From Schizochytrium sp. CCTCC M209059 (taxonomy: Eukaryota; Sar; Bigyra; Thraustochytrida; Thraustochytriidae): 64,000 bases of DNA. Both the position numbers and the translations under genes were made by a program. Under the pieces are notes generated by a model. It saw only the letters and a program-made list of their open reading frames with translations, was not told where the DNA came from and did not search any database. Each line of letters starts with the position of its first letter. The first letter of the stretch is position 1. Location of the stretch: contig KN805470.1 in NCBI GenBank assembly GCA_000818945.1, positions 1-64,000 on the forward strand, written 5' to 3'. This document shows positions 1-9,381 of the stretch, in pieces.

Positions 1-260
1 TGCTCTCCGAGCAGCGCGCGCCTCGAGCGACGGACGAGGGCCACGACGGCGAAGACGAGGGTGAGAGCGAAAGCGAAAGCGAAAGCGAAAGCGAAAGCGA
101 GATTGGGAGCGGGAGCGGGAGCGTGAACGAGAACGACGAGGACGAGAGCGCAGCGATTCGTCTTGCCCCGTCCTTTTTTCCTTTCCCATCTTCTTCTCTT
201 CATCGACCCCTGACGCTGTCTGTGGAAAGCTGAGGCCCCCGACGCCGCTCTGGCGGCACA
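1..260. promoter_or_regulatory. Upstream region of SYF1 with GAAAGC hexamer array
   Basis: Non-coding leader in front of the SYF1 start codon. Roughly positions 64-100 are a purine-rich array of GAAAGC-type hexamers that decays into GGGAGC/GAACGA repeats up to about 150, followed by a pyrimidine-rich stretch (about 165-200). The pyrimidine tract near the start could mark the transcription start region, but no TATA box is evident. Any upstream gene lies outside the window. Confidence 0.45.
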
Positions 261-2840
261 ATGGAGTCCGCGATTGAGGAGAAACTTGTACGCGAGCCCC
301 ACGTAGTCAAGCGATGGATAGAATACCTTGATTTGAAAAAAGATGCTCCGTATCTGCTCCGCGTAGCCATCTATGAGCGAGCTCTCTTTCACCTCCCTGG
401 CAGCTACAAACTTTGGTTCAGATACCTCGACGAGCGATGCAAACACGTTCGGGGCAAACCGCTCGTAGAAAAGGAATACGAACTCACCAACGCAGCCTTT
501 GACCGCGCGCTCGTATACATGAACAAGATGCCCCGCATCTGGATCATGTACGCCGCCTTCTTGCGCTCGCAGGATCTTATCTCTAGGTGCAGGCTCGCCC
601 TTGACGATGCTCTGCGCGCCTTGCCTATCACGCAACACAACCTCATTTGGGATGAGTACCTGCGCTTCGTCTACAAGCACAACGAGCTCTGGCAGCTTGG
701 CTGCCACGTGTGGCCAAAGTACCTCCAGTTTGAACCTCGACATCGCGAAAAATATGTCGATTATCTTCTCGAAGCCAATCGCCACGGGGAGGCCATGGAG
801 CAGATTGGTATCATGGTCAGCGACCCAGGCTTTGTTTCCGCCGAGGGGCGCACGCTTCACGACATCTGGATCCAGCTTTGCGACCTTATCGTCAAGTATC
901 CCGCAAAGGCTGCCAACCTCGGCCGCAACAAGCTCGACGTCGAGGCTGTACTTCGCGCAGGCTTGCGCAGGTTTTCAGACGAGACGGGTCGTCTTTGGTG
1001 CGCGCTCGCCGAGTTTCATATCAAGCTTGGCCAGTTTGGCGCCGCCGAAGATGTCTACGAGGAAGGTATGCGCGCAGTCAATACTGTTCGCGACTTTAGC
1101 ACCATCTTTGACGCCTATGTTCAGTATCAGGAAGCAATGCTCACGGCCAAGATGGACCTGTTCGGAGACGACGAGGAAGAAGACGGAGACGAAGCGCGCG
1201 ACAATAACACAGATTCTGGCACGGGGAGCAGCGCCATCGAGGGTGGTACTGAAAACGACAAGGCTGCCGCCGAGACCGCGATCGATGGACCTGAGGCGAA
1301 ACGCCGCAGGACAACGGCGATTACCGAGCCCTTTTACCACATCAACGCAGACTCAGAAGACAAGGTCAATGACGTTGATTTGCGTCTTGCGCAACTGTCC
1401 TTTATCATCGACCAGCGCCCGTTTCTTCTCAACGAGGTGGTCTTGCGCCAGAATCCGCACAATGTGCAAGAGTGGCTTAACCGCGCGAAACTCTTTCGAG
1501 AAAAGGAAGATCTTGCGCAGGTCGTTACCACGCTCAATCGCGCGCTCGAGGTGGTCAACCCGGCCTTGGCTCTTGGGCGCCCCAGCGAACTCTGGATTCA
1601 GCTGTCCAAAGTCTACGAGGATAATGAAGACTCCGAAGAGGCGCGCAAGGTCTTACAGACCGCAGCCGATAGCCCCTTTCGAGACGTCGAAGACCTCGTG
1701 GCCGTTGTCTGTGCTTCGATCGAACTCGAACTCCGCCACGAGGCCTTTGAGCGTGCACTCACGCTCGCTCGGGATGCCGTCAAGCGACCTTCTGAGCGCG
1801 CCATTGCCGAGAACATTGCTCTGCAGCGCCAGCGCCGCACAAAGGGTGTCGAAGACCCAAGCGTGCCCGCGGTGGACGATGTCAAGAACACCGAGGGCAT
1901 CGTCAAGGAGAAATTTCGCCTGCAGCAGCGCCTGTACAAGTCGACCCGCCTGTGGAGCTTGTACGCGGATCTCGAGGAGTCTCTCGGTACGCTCGCCACT
2001 GCTCGCGCTGCATATGAGTCTATGATCGACCTCAAGGTCGCCACGCCGCAGACCATTCTCAATCTGGCCTGCCTGCTGTATGAAAACAACTTTTACGAGG
2101 ATGCCTTCAAGGCTCTTGAAAAGGGGGTTGCACTCTTTGATTGGCCACACGTGGGGGATATCTGGAGCGCCTACCTCACAAAGTTTGTCAGTCGCTATGG
2201 TGGCTCCAAGATGGAGCGCACGCGCGAGCTCTTTGAAAAAGCTCTTGCTGGTGCGCCTGCGGACAAGGCCAAGCCGCTCTTTTTACTTTTGAGTGATTTT
2301 GAAGAAGAACATGGCGACTCCACACACGCCATGGCCAACTACGAGCGACTTTGTGCCACGGTTCCCGAGGACCAAAAGGTCGACATGTACAACCTCGCTG
2401 CTGCAAAGGCGCACGAGCTCGTGGGTGTCTCTCGCATGCGCAAAATCTTCGAAAGCGCACTTGAAGACCTCCAGGACCCTGTCAACCTGCGCGAAGTCAG
2501 TTTGCGCTTTGCAGAAAAGGAACGCGCTCTTGGCGAGATCGACCGCGCACGTGCCATCTTCAAGCATGCGGCCCAGTTTGCGAACCCCCGGACGGTGCTC
2601 TCATTTTGGGATCGCTGGAAAGAGTTTGAAGTCGAGCACGGTAACGAAGACACTTATAAGGAGATGCTCCGAGTCAAACGATCGATTCAGGTGCGCTTTC
2701 AAGACACAAACTACGCCCTTGGCCAGAATGATTCTCATGACAGCGAAAAGCCCTTTGCATCCCAGCAAGTTACGAACTCTGGCAACAAGAAGGACCCCAA
2801 TGACAAAGACAAGGTCGAGGACGGCACGCCTGCGCCTTGA
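261..2840 (+). CDS. SYF1: Pre-mRNA-splicing factor SYF1 / XAB2 (HAT-repeat protein)
   Basis: 859-residue protein, almost the size of human XAB2 (855 aa), made of half-a-TPR (HAT) repeats along its length. It begins with the family's typical N-terminal layout of a W-x-x-Y-L first repeat (near residue 20) followed by R-A-L-x-x-x-P-x-S-Y-K-L-W (about 40-52). SYF1 is a scaffold of the Prp19/NineTeen complex that joins the spliceosome at activation; the animal homologue also takes part in transcription-coupled repair. Residues about 300-345 are an acidic, low-complexity insertion between HAT repeats, absent from the core fold. The C-terminal tail (about 825-859) is hydrophilic and disordered. The ATG at 261 is the first in frame and gives the expected N-terminus. 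No intron is needed. The protein is nuclear by homology. Confidence 0.93.
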   Translation: MESAIEEKLVREPHVVKRWIEYLDLKKDAPYLLRVAIYERALFHLPGSYKLWFRYLDERCKHVRGKPLVEKEYELTNAAFDRALVYMNKMPRIWIMYAAFLRSQDLISRCRLALDDALRALPITQHNLIWDEYLRFVYKHNELWQLGCHVWPKYLQFEPRHREKYVDYLLEANRHGEAMEQIGIMVSDPGFVSAEGRTLHDIWIQLCDLIVKYPAKAANLGRNKLDVEAVLRAGLRRFSDETGRLWCALAEFHIKLGQFGAAEDVYEEGMRAVNTVRDFSTIFDAYVQYQEAMLTAKMDLFGDDEEEDGDEARDNNTDSGTGSSAIEGGTENDKAAAETAIDGPEAKRRRTTAITEPFYHINADSEDKVNDVDLRLAQLSFIIDQRPFLLNEVVLRQNPHNVQEWLNRAKLFREKEDLAQVVTTLNRALEVVNPALALGRPSELWIQLSKVYEDNEDSEEARKVLQTAADSPFRDVEDLVAVVCASIELELRHEAFERALTLARDAVKRPSERAIAENIALQRQRRTKGVEDPSVPAVDDVKNTEGIVKEKFRLQQRLYKSTRLWSLYADLEESLGTLATARAAYESMIDLKVATPQTILNLACLLYENNFYEDAFKALEKGVALFDWPHVGDIWSAYLTKFVSRYGGSKMERTRELFEKALAGAPADKAKPLFLLLSDFEEEHGDSTHAMANYERLCATVPEDQKVDMYNLAAAKAHELVGVSRMRKIFESALEDLQDPVNLREVSLRFAEKERALGEIDRARAIFKHAAQFANPRTVLSFWDRWKEFEVEHGNEDTYKEMLRVKRSIQVRFQDTNYALGQNDSHDSEKPFASQQVTNSGNKKDPNDKDKVEDGTPAP

Positions 2841-3379
2841 ACCGTTTGAACATGCGGGTTGGGATGGTAATGGGCTCGATTTCTCCATGGGCGGAGATTC
2901 TGAAGCTTCTTTGTGAAAATTTACGGCGCGTGCTTTCTTTCTTTTGCTAGAGTCGGCACTCCTTTCTCAAAACAAACTTTTTTACAAACCTCGACAAAAC
3001 TTCAATTTCACTTGTGTGCGTATGGTACCATGTATTTCAATTTGTGTGTGCGAGAGAAAGATAGGTAAGGAAAGCGACTATGGCTTATGTTTAGATGTTA
3101 CTGAGATACACAAAAAGCCCAAAATTCTGGAGTACAATGATCTTCCTTTCGGCGCAATTTTGTTTCCTTTTTCCCGCGATTTCAACCTCGAAATACCGTT
3201 GCCCTGTTCGCTTCTTTGATAGGCTGTTCTTCTGAAATGAGAGAGCCAACTCCTTGTGGAGTAGCAGATAGACATGCAAATTGAGCTTGAGATACGGAAA
3301 TGTATAGCTTTTGGAAGATAGACCATCCTGTGCGCGGAAATATAATTGAATGCATATGTATATATAAACCTGCTCGGCC
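2841..3379. other. Convergent 3' spacer between SYF1 and the 936-aa gene
   Basis: AT-richer than the flanking coding DNA. It should hold both 3' UTRs, because the genes on either side run toward each other. Short open frames occur but none has convincing composition. I see no RNA gene or mobile element here. Confidence 0.5.
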
Positions 3380-6190
3380 CTACTTTTCGTGTGCGCGCAA
3401 GTACATGTCGTAGACCATGGGCATTACAAATACCTCATCATCATAAAACGTTTCGATGAGAGGCAAAATTGTCTGCGTCTGCAAGTACTCGGCGCGATGA
3501 CACACTTTCAAAAGCAACTTGAGCGGCCGCGAGTGCGAATATGGATCCAAGCCAGTTTCAATCTGGTGGAGCCACTGAAGCATCTGACCAAGCACCGGGT
3601 CATCGCCGTGCAGCACATCGCCGTCTAAAATGCGATCCACGACAGCCAGCACCTTGAGCATGGAGTCCTGACCTTTTGAACACCGCCAAATCTCTTGCAG
3701 AATCGGAATACACTCGCGCACAATCGTTTTGTTGTGCCGTGCACTGTGGTAGATGCGCTCGAGGTCGCGCATCCGAATAGGCGTGTTGTCCTTGGTCAAG
3801 TTGATAAGAACGCGATGTAACTCTTCGGTGTGATGGATCCACTTGCCATTGATGCTGTCTTGCAGTCGCCGTCGCATATCATCCATTTTGCGCTTGATGC
3901 TGTAATCTGTCTGCGATCCCACCGTAGAAGCTTTTAGACCCGTGAACTCGTTTAGAGCGTTTGCCAGCTGCGTAATTTCTCTTCGTCCAAAGGGAAACAT
4001 CTTGATCACCTCGTTTGACGTGTACAGAGCCAGAAAAGATCGCGTTTGGTCGAGCGGGCCAAAGGTATATCGACGGATGGCTGAGGTCGGCACGGTGAAT
4101 AAGGACGCAGCAATTTCGTTTTCTCGATTCGCGGTCTGAACCTTTTCGTCGTTCTCCTGCTGAAGGAGAGCGCGTTGCGATCCACTCTCTGTATACAGCA
4201 CGCTAGCCAGCAGTCTGTGAAACGACCGCGCAATTGGGGTCGAAACGTGCCGCACCCGGGCGGTGGACGCATCGGGATCGAAATGCTCATCCCCCGTCAG
4301 GATGCCCTTTCCGAACTTTTTCACCATTCCCTCGGCTGGATCCGCTGAGGTTCGGTGCACATCATACACCTTAGAGGGCACGTCACCAACCTCCTCATCG
4401 TATCGATCCGTACTGCTTGTCACTACGGACTCGAGATCAGACATTTGCGAGGCCCGCATGCTTTCGGTATCCGGTGGATTCACCATGACCCAGGTGAGAC
4501 GATTTTTATACAATCGAAAGGTTCCAAAGTGCTGAGAGGTCATCTCGTCATCCCCGACGAGATCAGGCTGGGTCAAGGCAACGCTCTCCGGATTCGTATC
4601 GACTTGAAGCCAAATCTTTGGCACCTCTGCCACCTTGGTGCCCTGCGGAGCGGCGTAAAACTTCTCGTTGTCGAATTCTGCAGTGGTGGGTCGGTTCTTT
4701 CGCTGTGCTTCCTTCTTGCCTTCTGCCTCGGCGAGCTCTGTTGGCGTGGGCACCTTTCCTGAAGTTGGGCTTGTTGGACTCCCCAGGGCATTCTGCACTT
4801 CCCCAATGGGGTCCAGCGAGGAAAGCGCAGATGCAGATGATAGAAACGCGGATGGGTCTCTAGAAAAGAGACCCATCTTACTTGCCCCCAAAGACGTCCG
4901 CGCGGTGAGCTGGCGAAATGATACAGATGGGTTTTTCAGCATCTGTGAGGAACCCATATTGCTGAGCATTCGCGTCGTTGATTGGGAGTCCACGCCAGAA
5001 AACGAAGGTTGTCCACTGAATTTGCGCATGCCGCTCGACGTCCTTGAGCCGCGCTGTACTCGAGAGTTTTGGTGCAGCGAGAGCATCTGCATGTTTGTTG
5101 CTTTGCTGGCTTCCAAAGCTCGATCCAGGGTAGCGCGTAGATCCTCTACCAAACTCCCAATCTCGGCTTGAAAGGTCGCTGGGTACGCAATTTCTGCGGC
5201 GGACAGATTCAGTGTGACTGCTTCTCGAAAAAGTGTATAGGCCGTTGGCAAGGATGGCGGGAAGGAGGATGTTTGTCGCGAAATGATGCGAGCCATGGCG
5301 CGAAATCGGATCTCGACAGAGACAATTTGCGAAGACTCGCGCTCGAGAGCCTGTAGATACGCCATAACAGCCATAAAGCTTGCGCTTCGTGTCTTGCGAT
5401 CCTTGAGCTTAAGAATAAGAATTTTCTTCTCGTGCGAGCCGAGAGGAACAGGGTTCTCATCGTAGGTGAAGCTGCGGATCGTGCTCACCATGTCTGCGGT
5501 CCCAAGTTGCAGCTTTTTCCCTGGTCTCACCCGGTTCATCGCACTTGTAATAAACTCCTCTGCATCCAAAGCAGATAGAGAGATTTGCATCAATGGCAAC
5601 AGAGGCAACAGAGGCAACCTGGCGAGCACATCAAAAGCTGTCATTTGGGCCTCTTTCGAGAAAACCTTGCTTTGCAATCCAGTCCGAAGGGAGGCGTAGA
5701 TTCGAATCGTTTCCACGCCTCCAAGTGGAGAAACCGCTGGGTGATCTCGTGTGAAGCTGTCAATCCATGACATGAGTTCATCGAGTAAATCTTGGTGCTT
5801 TACAGCAAGCGCCTCTCTGAATATATGTGCCCAGGCACGATAGATTGCGAGCTTGTTGATGCTCTTGTCCTCGCACTCTAGACCTCTTGCCGACAGCGCG
5901 CCCTGTGTTTGTGCATCTCCTTTGTTCTCGGCATGATTTTTCATTCCAAGACCCTCTTTTTCGTCTACACCGTCGAGACGTGTCGCTCGTAATAAGTTTG
6001 CGGAGCCGTCCATTTCGGCTCTGTGCTGCTGCGCACGCGCCTCAAGAAAGGACCTGAGCGAAGAAATGCCTCGCGTCATATGAAAGCAATTGCACAATTG
6101 CTCCACACGGTCTTCAAAGGATGGCGCCTCGCTTTCAACTTCGTCGTCCTCGTTCGCCATGGTGGCTGACGGCTTAAAAAGAAACACCAT
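3380..6190 (-). CDS. Unrecognised 936-aa protein, probable PH-like centre and helical C-terminus
   Basis: Uninterrupted 936-residue frame with normal coding composition. I do not recognise the family. N-terminus is acidic and then helical (about 15-350). A Ser/Thr-rich disordered stretch follows (about 355-480). Residues about 520-750 alternate short strands and charged loops, include a T-F-R-L-Y-K-N-R-L-T-W segment, and could be a divergent PH/GRAM-type fold. The last 190 residues (after the K-R-K-M-D-D-M-R-R-R-L segment) are helical and reminiscent of an armadillo or ENTH-like solenoid. No signal peptide or membrane helix is visible. A second ATG ten codons downstream (at 6160, M-A-N-E-D-D-E) is an equally plausible start. 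Convergent with SYF1. Function unknown. Confidence 0.75.
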   Translation of the reverse strand: MVFLFKPSATMANEDDEVESEAPSFEDRVEQLCNCFHMTRGISSLRSFLEARAQQHRAEMDGSANLLRATRLDGVDEKEGLGMKNHAENKGDAQTQGALSARGLECEDKSINKLAIYRAWAHIFREALAVKHQDLLDELMSWIDSFTRDHPAVSPLGGVETIRIYASLRTGLQSKVFSKEAQMTAFDVLARLPLLPLLPLMQISLSALDAEEFITSAMNRVRPGKKLQLGTADMVSTIRSFTYDENPVPLGSHEKKILILKLKDRKTRSASFMAVMAYLQALERESSQIVSVEIRFRAMARIISRQTSSFPPSLPTAYTLFREAVTLNLSAAEIAYPATFQAEIGSLVEDLRATLDRALEASKATNMQMLSLHQNSRVQRGSRTSSGMRKFSGQPSFSGVDSQSTTRMLSNMGSSQMLKNPSVSFRQLTARTSLGASKMGLFSRDPSAFLSSASALSSLDPIGEVQNALGSPTSPTSGKVPTPTELAEAEGKKEAQRKNRPTTAEFDNEKFYAAPQGTKVAEVPKIWLQVDTNPESVALTQPDLVGDDEMTSQHFGTFRLYKNRLTWVMVNPPDTESMRASQMSDLESVVTSSTDRYDEEVGDVPSKVYDVHRTSADPAEGMVKKFGKGILTGDEHFDPDASTARVRHVSTPIARSFHRLLASVLYTESGSQRALLQQENDEKVQTANRENEIAASLFTVPTSAIRRYTFGPLDQTRSFLALYTSNEVIKMFPFGRREITQLANALNEFTGLKASTVGSQTDYSIKRKMDDMRRRLQDSINGKWIHHTEELHRVLINLTKDNTPIRMRDLERIYHSARHNKTIVRECIPILQEIWRCSKGQDSMLKVLAVVDRILDGDVLHGDDPVLGQMLQWLHQIETGLDPYSHSRPLKLLLKVCHRAEYLQTQTILPLIETFYDDEVFVMPMVYDMYLRAHEK

Positions 6191-7657
6191 CTTGCACGGT
6201 CTGCGCGATCCTTCACAGGCTTTGTTTTACACACAAAAAAACTTGCGAGCGTGCCACCCACGCACGCGTGCGCGCAGACACGCGCACGCACGCGTGCTCG
6301 GGCAGTGCGCGCCTCGACTTTGTTGGGGCAATCAATACAACAGCCGAAGCTTTCCTCTTTGTTTACTTTTCCTCACGACCGCCACCGCCTGCCAGCCTGC
6401 TTATATTTACGCGAGCGCCTGTTTGCCTGCCTCTCGCGAGAGCGCCTGCTCCTGTTTCGCCGGGAGCGAGCGAGCGCCTTCTCACGGCGCACGAGGGCGC
6501 GCGATTTTGGCTTCGCGCCACTCCAGGAGCGCCGCGCCAACCCGGCTGCTCCGCGATTGAGAGCGCCTTTTGCTGTAAAAAGTGTGCAGCGCGTCAATCA
6601 ATCCGTCACATCAAACAAAGTAAGGCTATAAAGCAAAGCAAAGAAAAAGCAAGGCCAGCACACACGCCCCGTTCCACCGTGGCGTCTACTCTCAGGCACG
6701 AGAGGTTGGCCAGAGAAAGCGAGCGCGGTCTCTTGAGCAGCCGGAATAGTTCCAGTTGATTGTGCTGGAAAAAGAGGCCAGGGTACGAACGACAGGACAA
6801 CAAAGTGAGGCCGAAGAGCGCAGCCGCGCGATGCAAAGCGAAAGCTAGCAAAAGCAAAGCAAGGCATCAAGGAAGGTGGCGCCGAAAAGGCGCTGCGCAA
6901 TACATCAATGTGGTTTCAACGAGGCCTCCACTGTGGGGCCCTTCTTCAATTGCTGCCCGCGCCGTATGCATTAGAACGAACAACGACAGCGATGACAAAA
7001 TAACGGGCCTCTACCGGCTCAGCCGGCGACCGAAGCTCCCGCCCGATGCCGCATCATCACCGCAGTCTCGATGCCCCTTGTTACACGCCCGTACGTCGTG
7101 CGCCCGAGCCGCTGCAAGCCTCGATGCGACCGGGAGAGCCTAGCCTGACCAAGATGGGTCCGCCACGTATCGTAACGGATCGCTTCACATTCAAGCGTAC
7201 CGGACCTCGCGTTCTTTTTATGTGATTTATGTAAAAAAAACAAAGTTTTCATCTGGTTTTCGCTATTTAAGGTGTCTCCTTTCCTTGAATAAAACAACTG
7301 GGGCAAAACGGTGTGTACCAACCGGCTTAAAATAAAGCTTGTGAGGCTCATCTTGGTTGCAAACTTCACAAGAACCGAAGAAGCGGTGCGGCCGACCCGG
7401 CCGATGCGTGGAGATCACCTCCTATTTTAGCTCATAAGCACAAGGCTGCGTGCAAGTTGGCTAGTTGCGATAAGGCTGACATACATGATAGTGAGTGCGC
7501 GGAAAGCATGGAAAACAAGTGCATGAATGAAGTTGATTCGAGTCGAGTACAATCACACGCTCCTTAACATACTACATACATACATACATACGTACATACA
7601 TGCATGGACATCACAGTGATTTTGTTGCCAAAGGGATGAGAGCAGAAACGGAGAAGG
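6191..7657. other. Divergent intergenic region with alternating purine-pyrimidine tract
   Basis: About 1.5 kb between two genes transcribed away from each other, so it should contain both promoters. Positions about 6250-6303 are an ACGCACGCG-type alternating purine-pyrimidine tract just upstream of the 936-aa gene. Positions about 7570-7605 are CATA tetranucleotides shortly before the MORN gene start. Several short GC-rich open frames occur on both strands (for example 6268-6759) but overlap each other and encode only Arg/Ala/Ser-rich sequence. No tRNA-like fold or B-box was seen. Confidence 0.45.
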
Positions 7658-9139
7658 ATGCTCAACAGGGTCAAGGCGCGCGTGGGAAAGGTCGCTGCAC
7701 GGGCGCAACCGGCGATCGAGACCGCGCAGGATGCGCCTGTAGATGTAGGTAATCGGGTCGAAGAGGACGGCGACGGCAACGAGCAAAAAGAGGGCGACAG
7801 GTCCGCAGCGCAGCAAAAGAAGAAACAACTCGAGCACACGCTCAAACACAAGCACAGGCAGGATCCCGGGCAGAACGACACCACCGATCCAACGGCGAAG
7901 GCAGGCTATAACGAGCACGGCAGCGACAACGATAGAGACAATGACAAGGATAATGACAATGGCAACGACAACGACAACGACAGTGCGGACGCTGCCGCTG
8001 CTGCCGGCACGAGGGCTCATTTGTTGACAGGCGTGGGAGCGAGCAGATTTCGAGAACGGCAGCAGCAAGGCAAAGTAGTGCTTTCCGAGGCCGCACGTAA
8101 GCTCGTTAGCAAATTTGAGCTGCCTCCTCCACGTGCAAGAACGTACAAAATTCTCTTTGGCGATGAAGAATGGACCTACGTCGGAGCATGGCGAAAAGGT
8201 GTGCCTCATGGCAAAGGCACGGCGACGTCACCCCACGGGGAACAATACAATGGAGACTGGCGAGAAGGTATTCGTCACGGTCACGGAAAGTACATGTGGA
8301 TTGATGGCAATGTATATATTGGAGAATGGCGCGATGGTGATTTTATGGGCAAGGGCAGATACGAGTGGCAGAATGGCGACTGGTACGAAGGAGACTGGGT
8401 GAACGGGATTCGGCACGGTAAAGGGATCTTTTCGTGGAGCCATGGTGACATCTACAGCGGAGATTGGGTCAACGGAATTCGCCACGGCACAGGAAAGATA
8501 CGATGGAAGTCGGGGGCCAAGTATTCTGGCGAGTGGAAGTATGGTCGACCCGATGGACTCGGCAAGAAACGTTGGGAGAATGGCTCAAAGTATATTGGTA
8601 TGTGGAAAAATGGACTTCAGAATGGCTACGGCGTCAAATTGCACGAGGGCTCGCGCCACGAGGGAGGTTGGGTCGATGGTAAAGCAGAAGGGTATGGTCT
8701 CAAGACCTGGAGCGATGGCACCACGTACGAGGGGCACTGGATCCAAGGTCTGCATGCAGGTCATGGAATTAAGCTATTTGAAAACGGCAGCAAGTATGAC
8801 GGCGAGTGGTTCGCCGGCACGCCTCACGGCCGCGGAATGCTATTTTGGGCGGATGGCCGATGCTACGACATAGAGTTTGAGCACGGCAAGTATAAGAATC
8901 TCATCAAGTCATACGCCAAACATGGGCAATACGCCAACGACTGTCTGGCCGAAGTTGTCCCCTATTGCGAATGCGTCAAGCGCGCGCTCAAGCGACGTCT
9001 CAAAGTCGATAATAGCATGTTTTCGGCCATGAACTACCCGTACGTAGAGTTGCGGATGCCCAAGAATGCACTATTTGTCGGTCGTGAGAATCTCCGAGGC
9101 ATACTCGGTGCTCCGCCTATAAAGCCCATGTACGACTAA
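7658..9139 (+). CDS. MORN-repeat protein
   Basis: 493-residue protein. Residues about 170-410 contain ten full 23-residue MORN repeats and one partial repeat (pattern Y-x-G-x-W-x-x-G-x-x-x-G-x-G). MORN arrays form extended antiparallel beta structures that bind membranes or scaffold partners; in protists they are found in cytoskeletal, basal-body and ciliary proteins as well as in phosphoinositide kinases. No catalytic domain is fused here. The N-terminal 150 residues are low complexity, including an Asp/Asn-alternating run (about 90-110) and an Ala cluster. The C-terminal 80 residues after the repeats are ordered-looking but unrecognised. The ATG at 7658 is the first in frame; a later start would only lose disordered sequence. 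Convergent with eIF3a, 242 bp apart. Confidence 0.88.
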   Translation: MLNRVKARVGKVAARAQPAIETAQDAPVDVGNRVEEDGDGNEQKEGDRSAAQQKKKQLEHTLKHKHRQDPGQNDTTDPTAKAGYNEHGSDNDRDNDKDNDNGNDNDNDSADAAAAAGTRAHLLTGVGASRFRERQQQGKVVLSEAARKLVSKFELPPPRARTYKILFGDEEWTYVGAWRKGVPHGKGTATSPHGEQYNGDWREGIRHGHGKYMWIDGNVYIGEWRDGDFMGKGRYEWQNGDWYEGDWVNGIRHGKGIFSWSHGDIYSGDWVNGIRHGTGKIRWKSGAKYSGEWKYGRPDGLGKKRWENGSKYIGMWKNGLQNGYGVKLHEGSRHEGGWVDGKAEGYGLKTWSDGTTYEGHWIQGLHAGHGIKLFENGSKYDGEWFAGTPHGRGMLFWADGRCYDIEFEHGKYKNLIKSYAKHGQYANDCLAEVVPYCECVKRALKRRLKVDNSMFSAMNYPYVELRMPKNALFVGRENLRGILGAPPIKPMYD

Positions 9140-9381
9140 TCTAGGCCTACCTAGAAAAATTCAATCCACAATGTCACATTCTCAAACAAAATAACTGCAC
9201 AAAGTAGCCTTGCATAGGTGAGCACAGACGACCCATTTACCAATGAAATAAAGCCAAGACAGTAGAGAAAGCAAAAAAACACGTTCGACATCGAATCGAT
9301 TGCTTATTTTATGAAAGGGTATTGATGGCAAAATATGAGTTGAGGAAAAAGTTGGTTCGGTTTTGTGAGCATGTTCTCATA

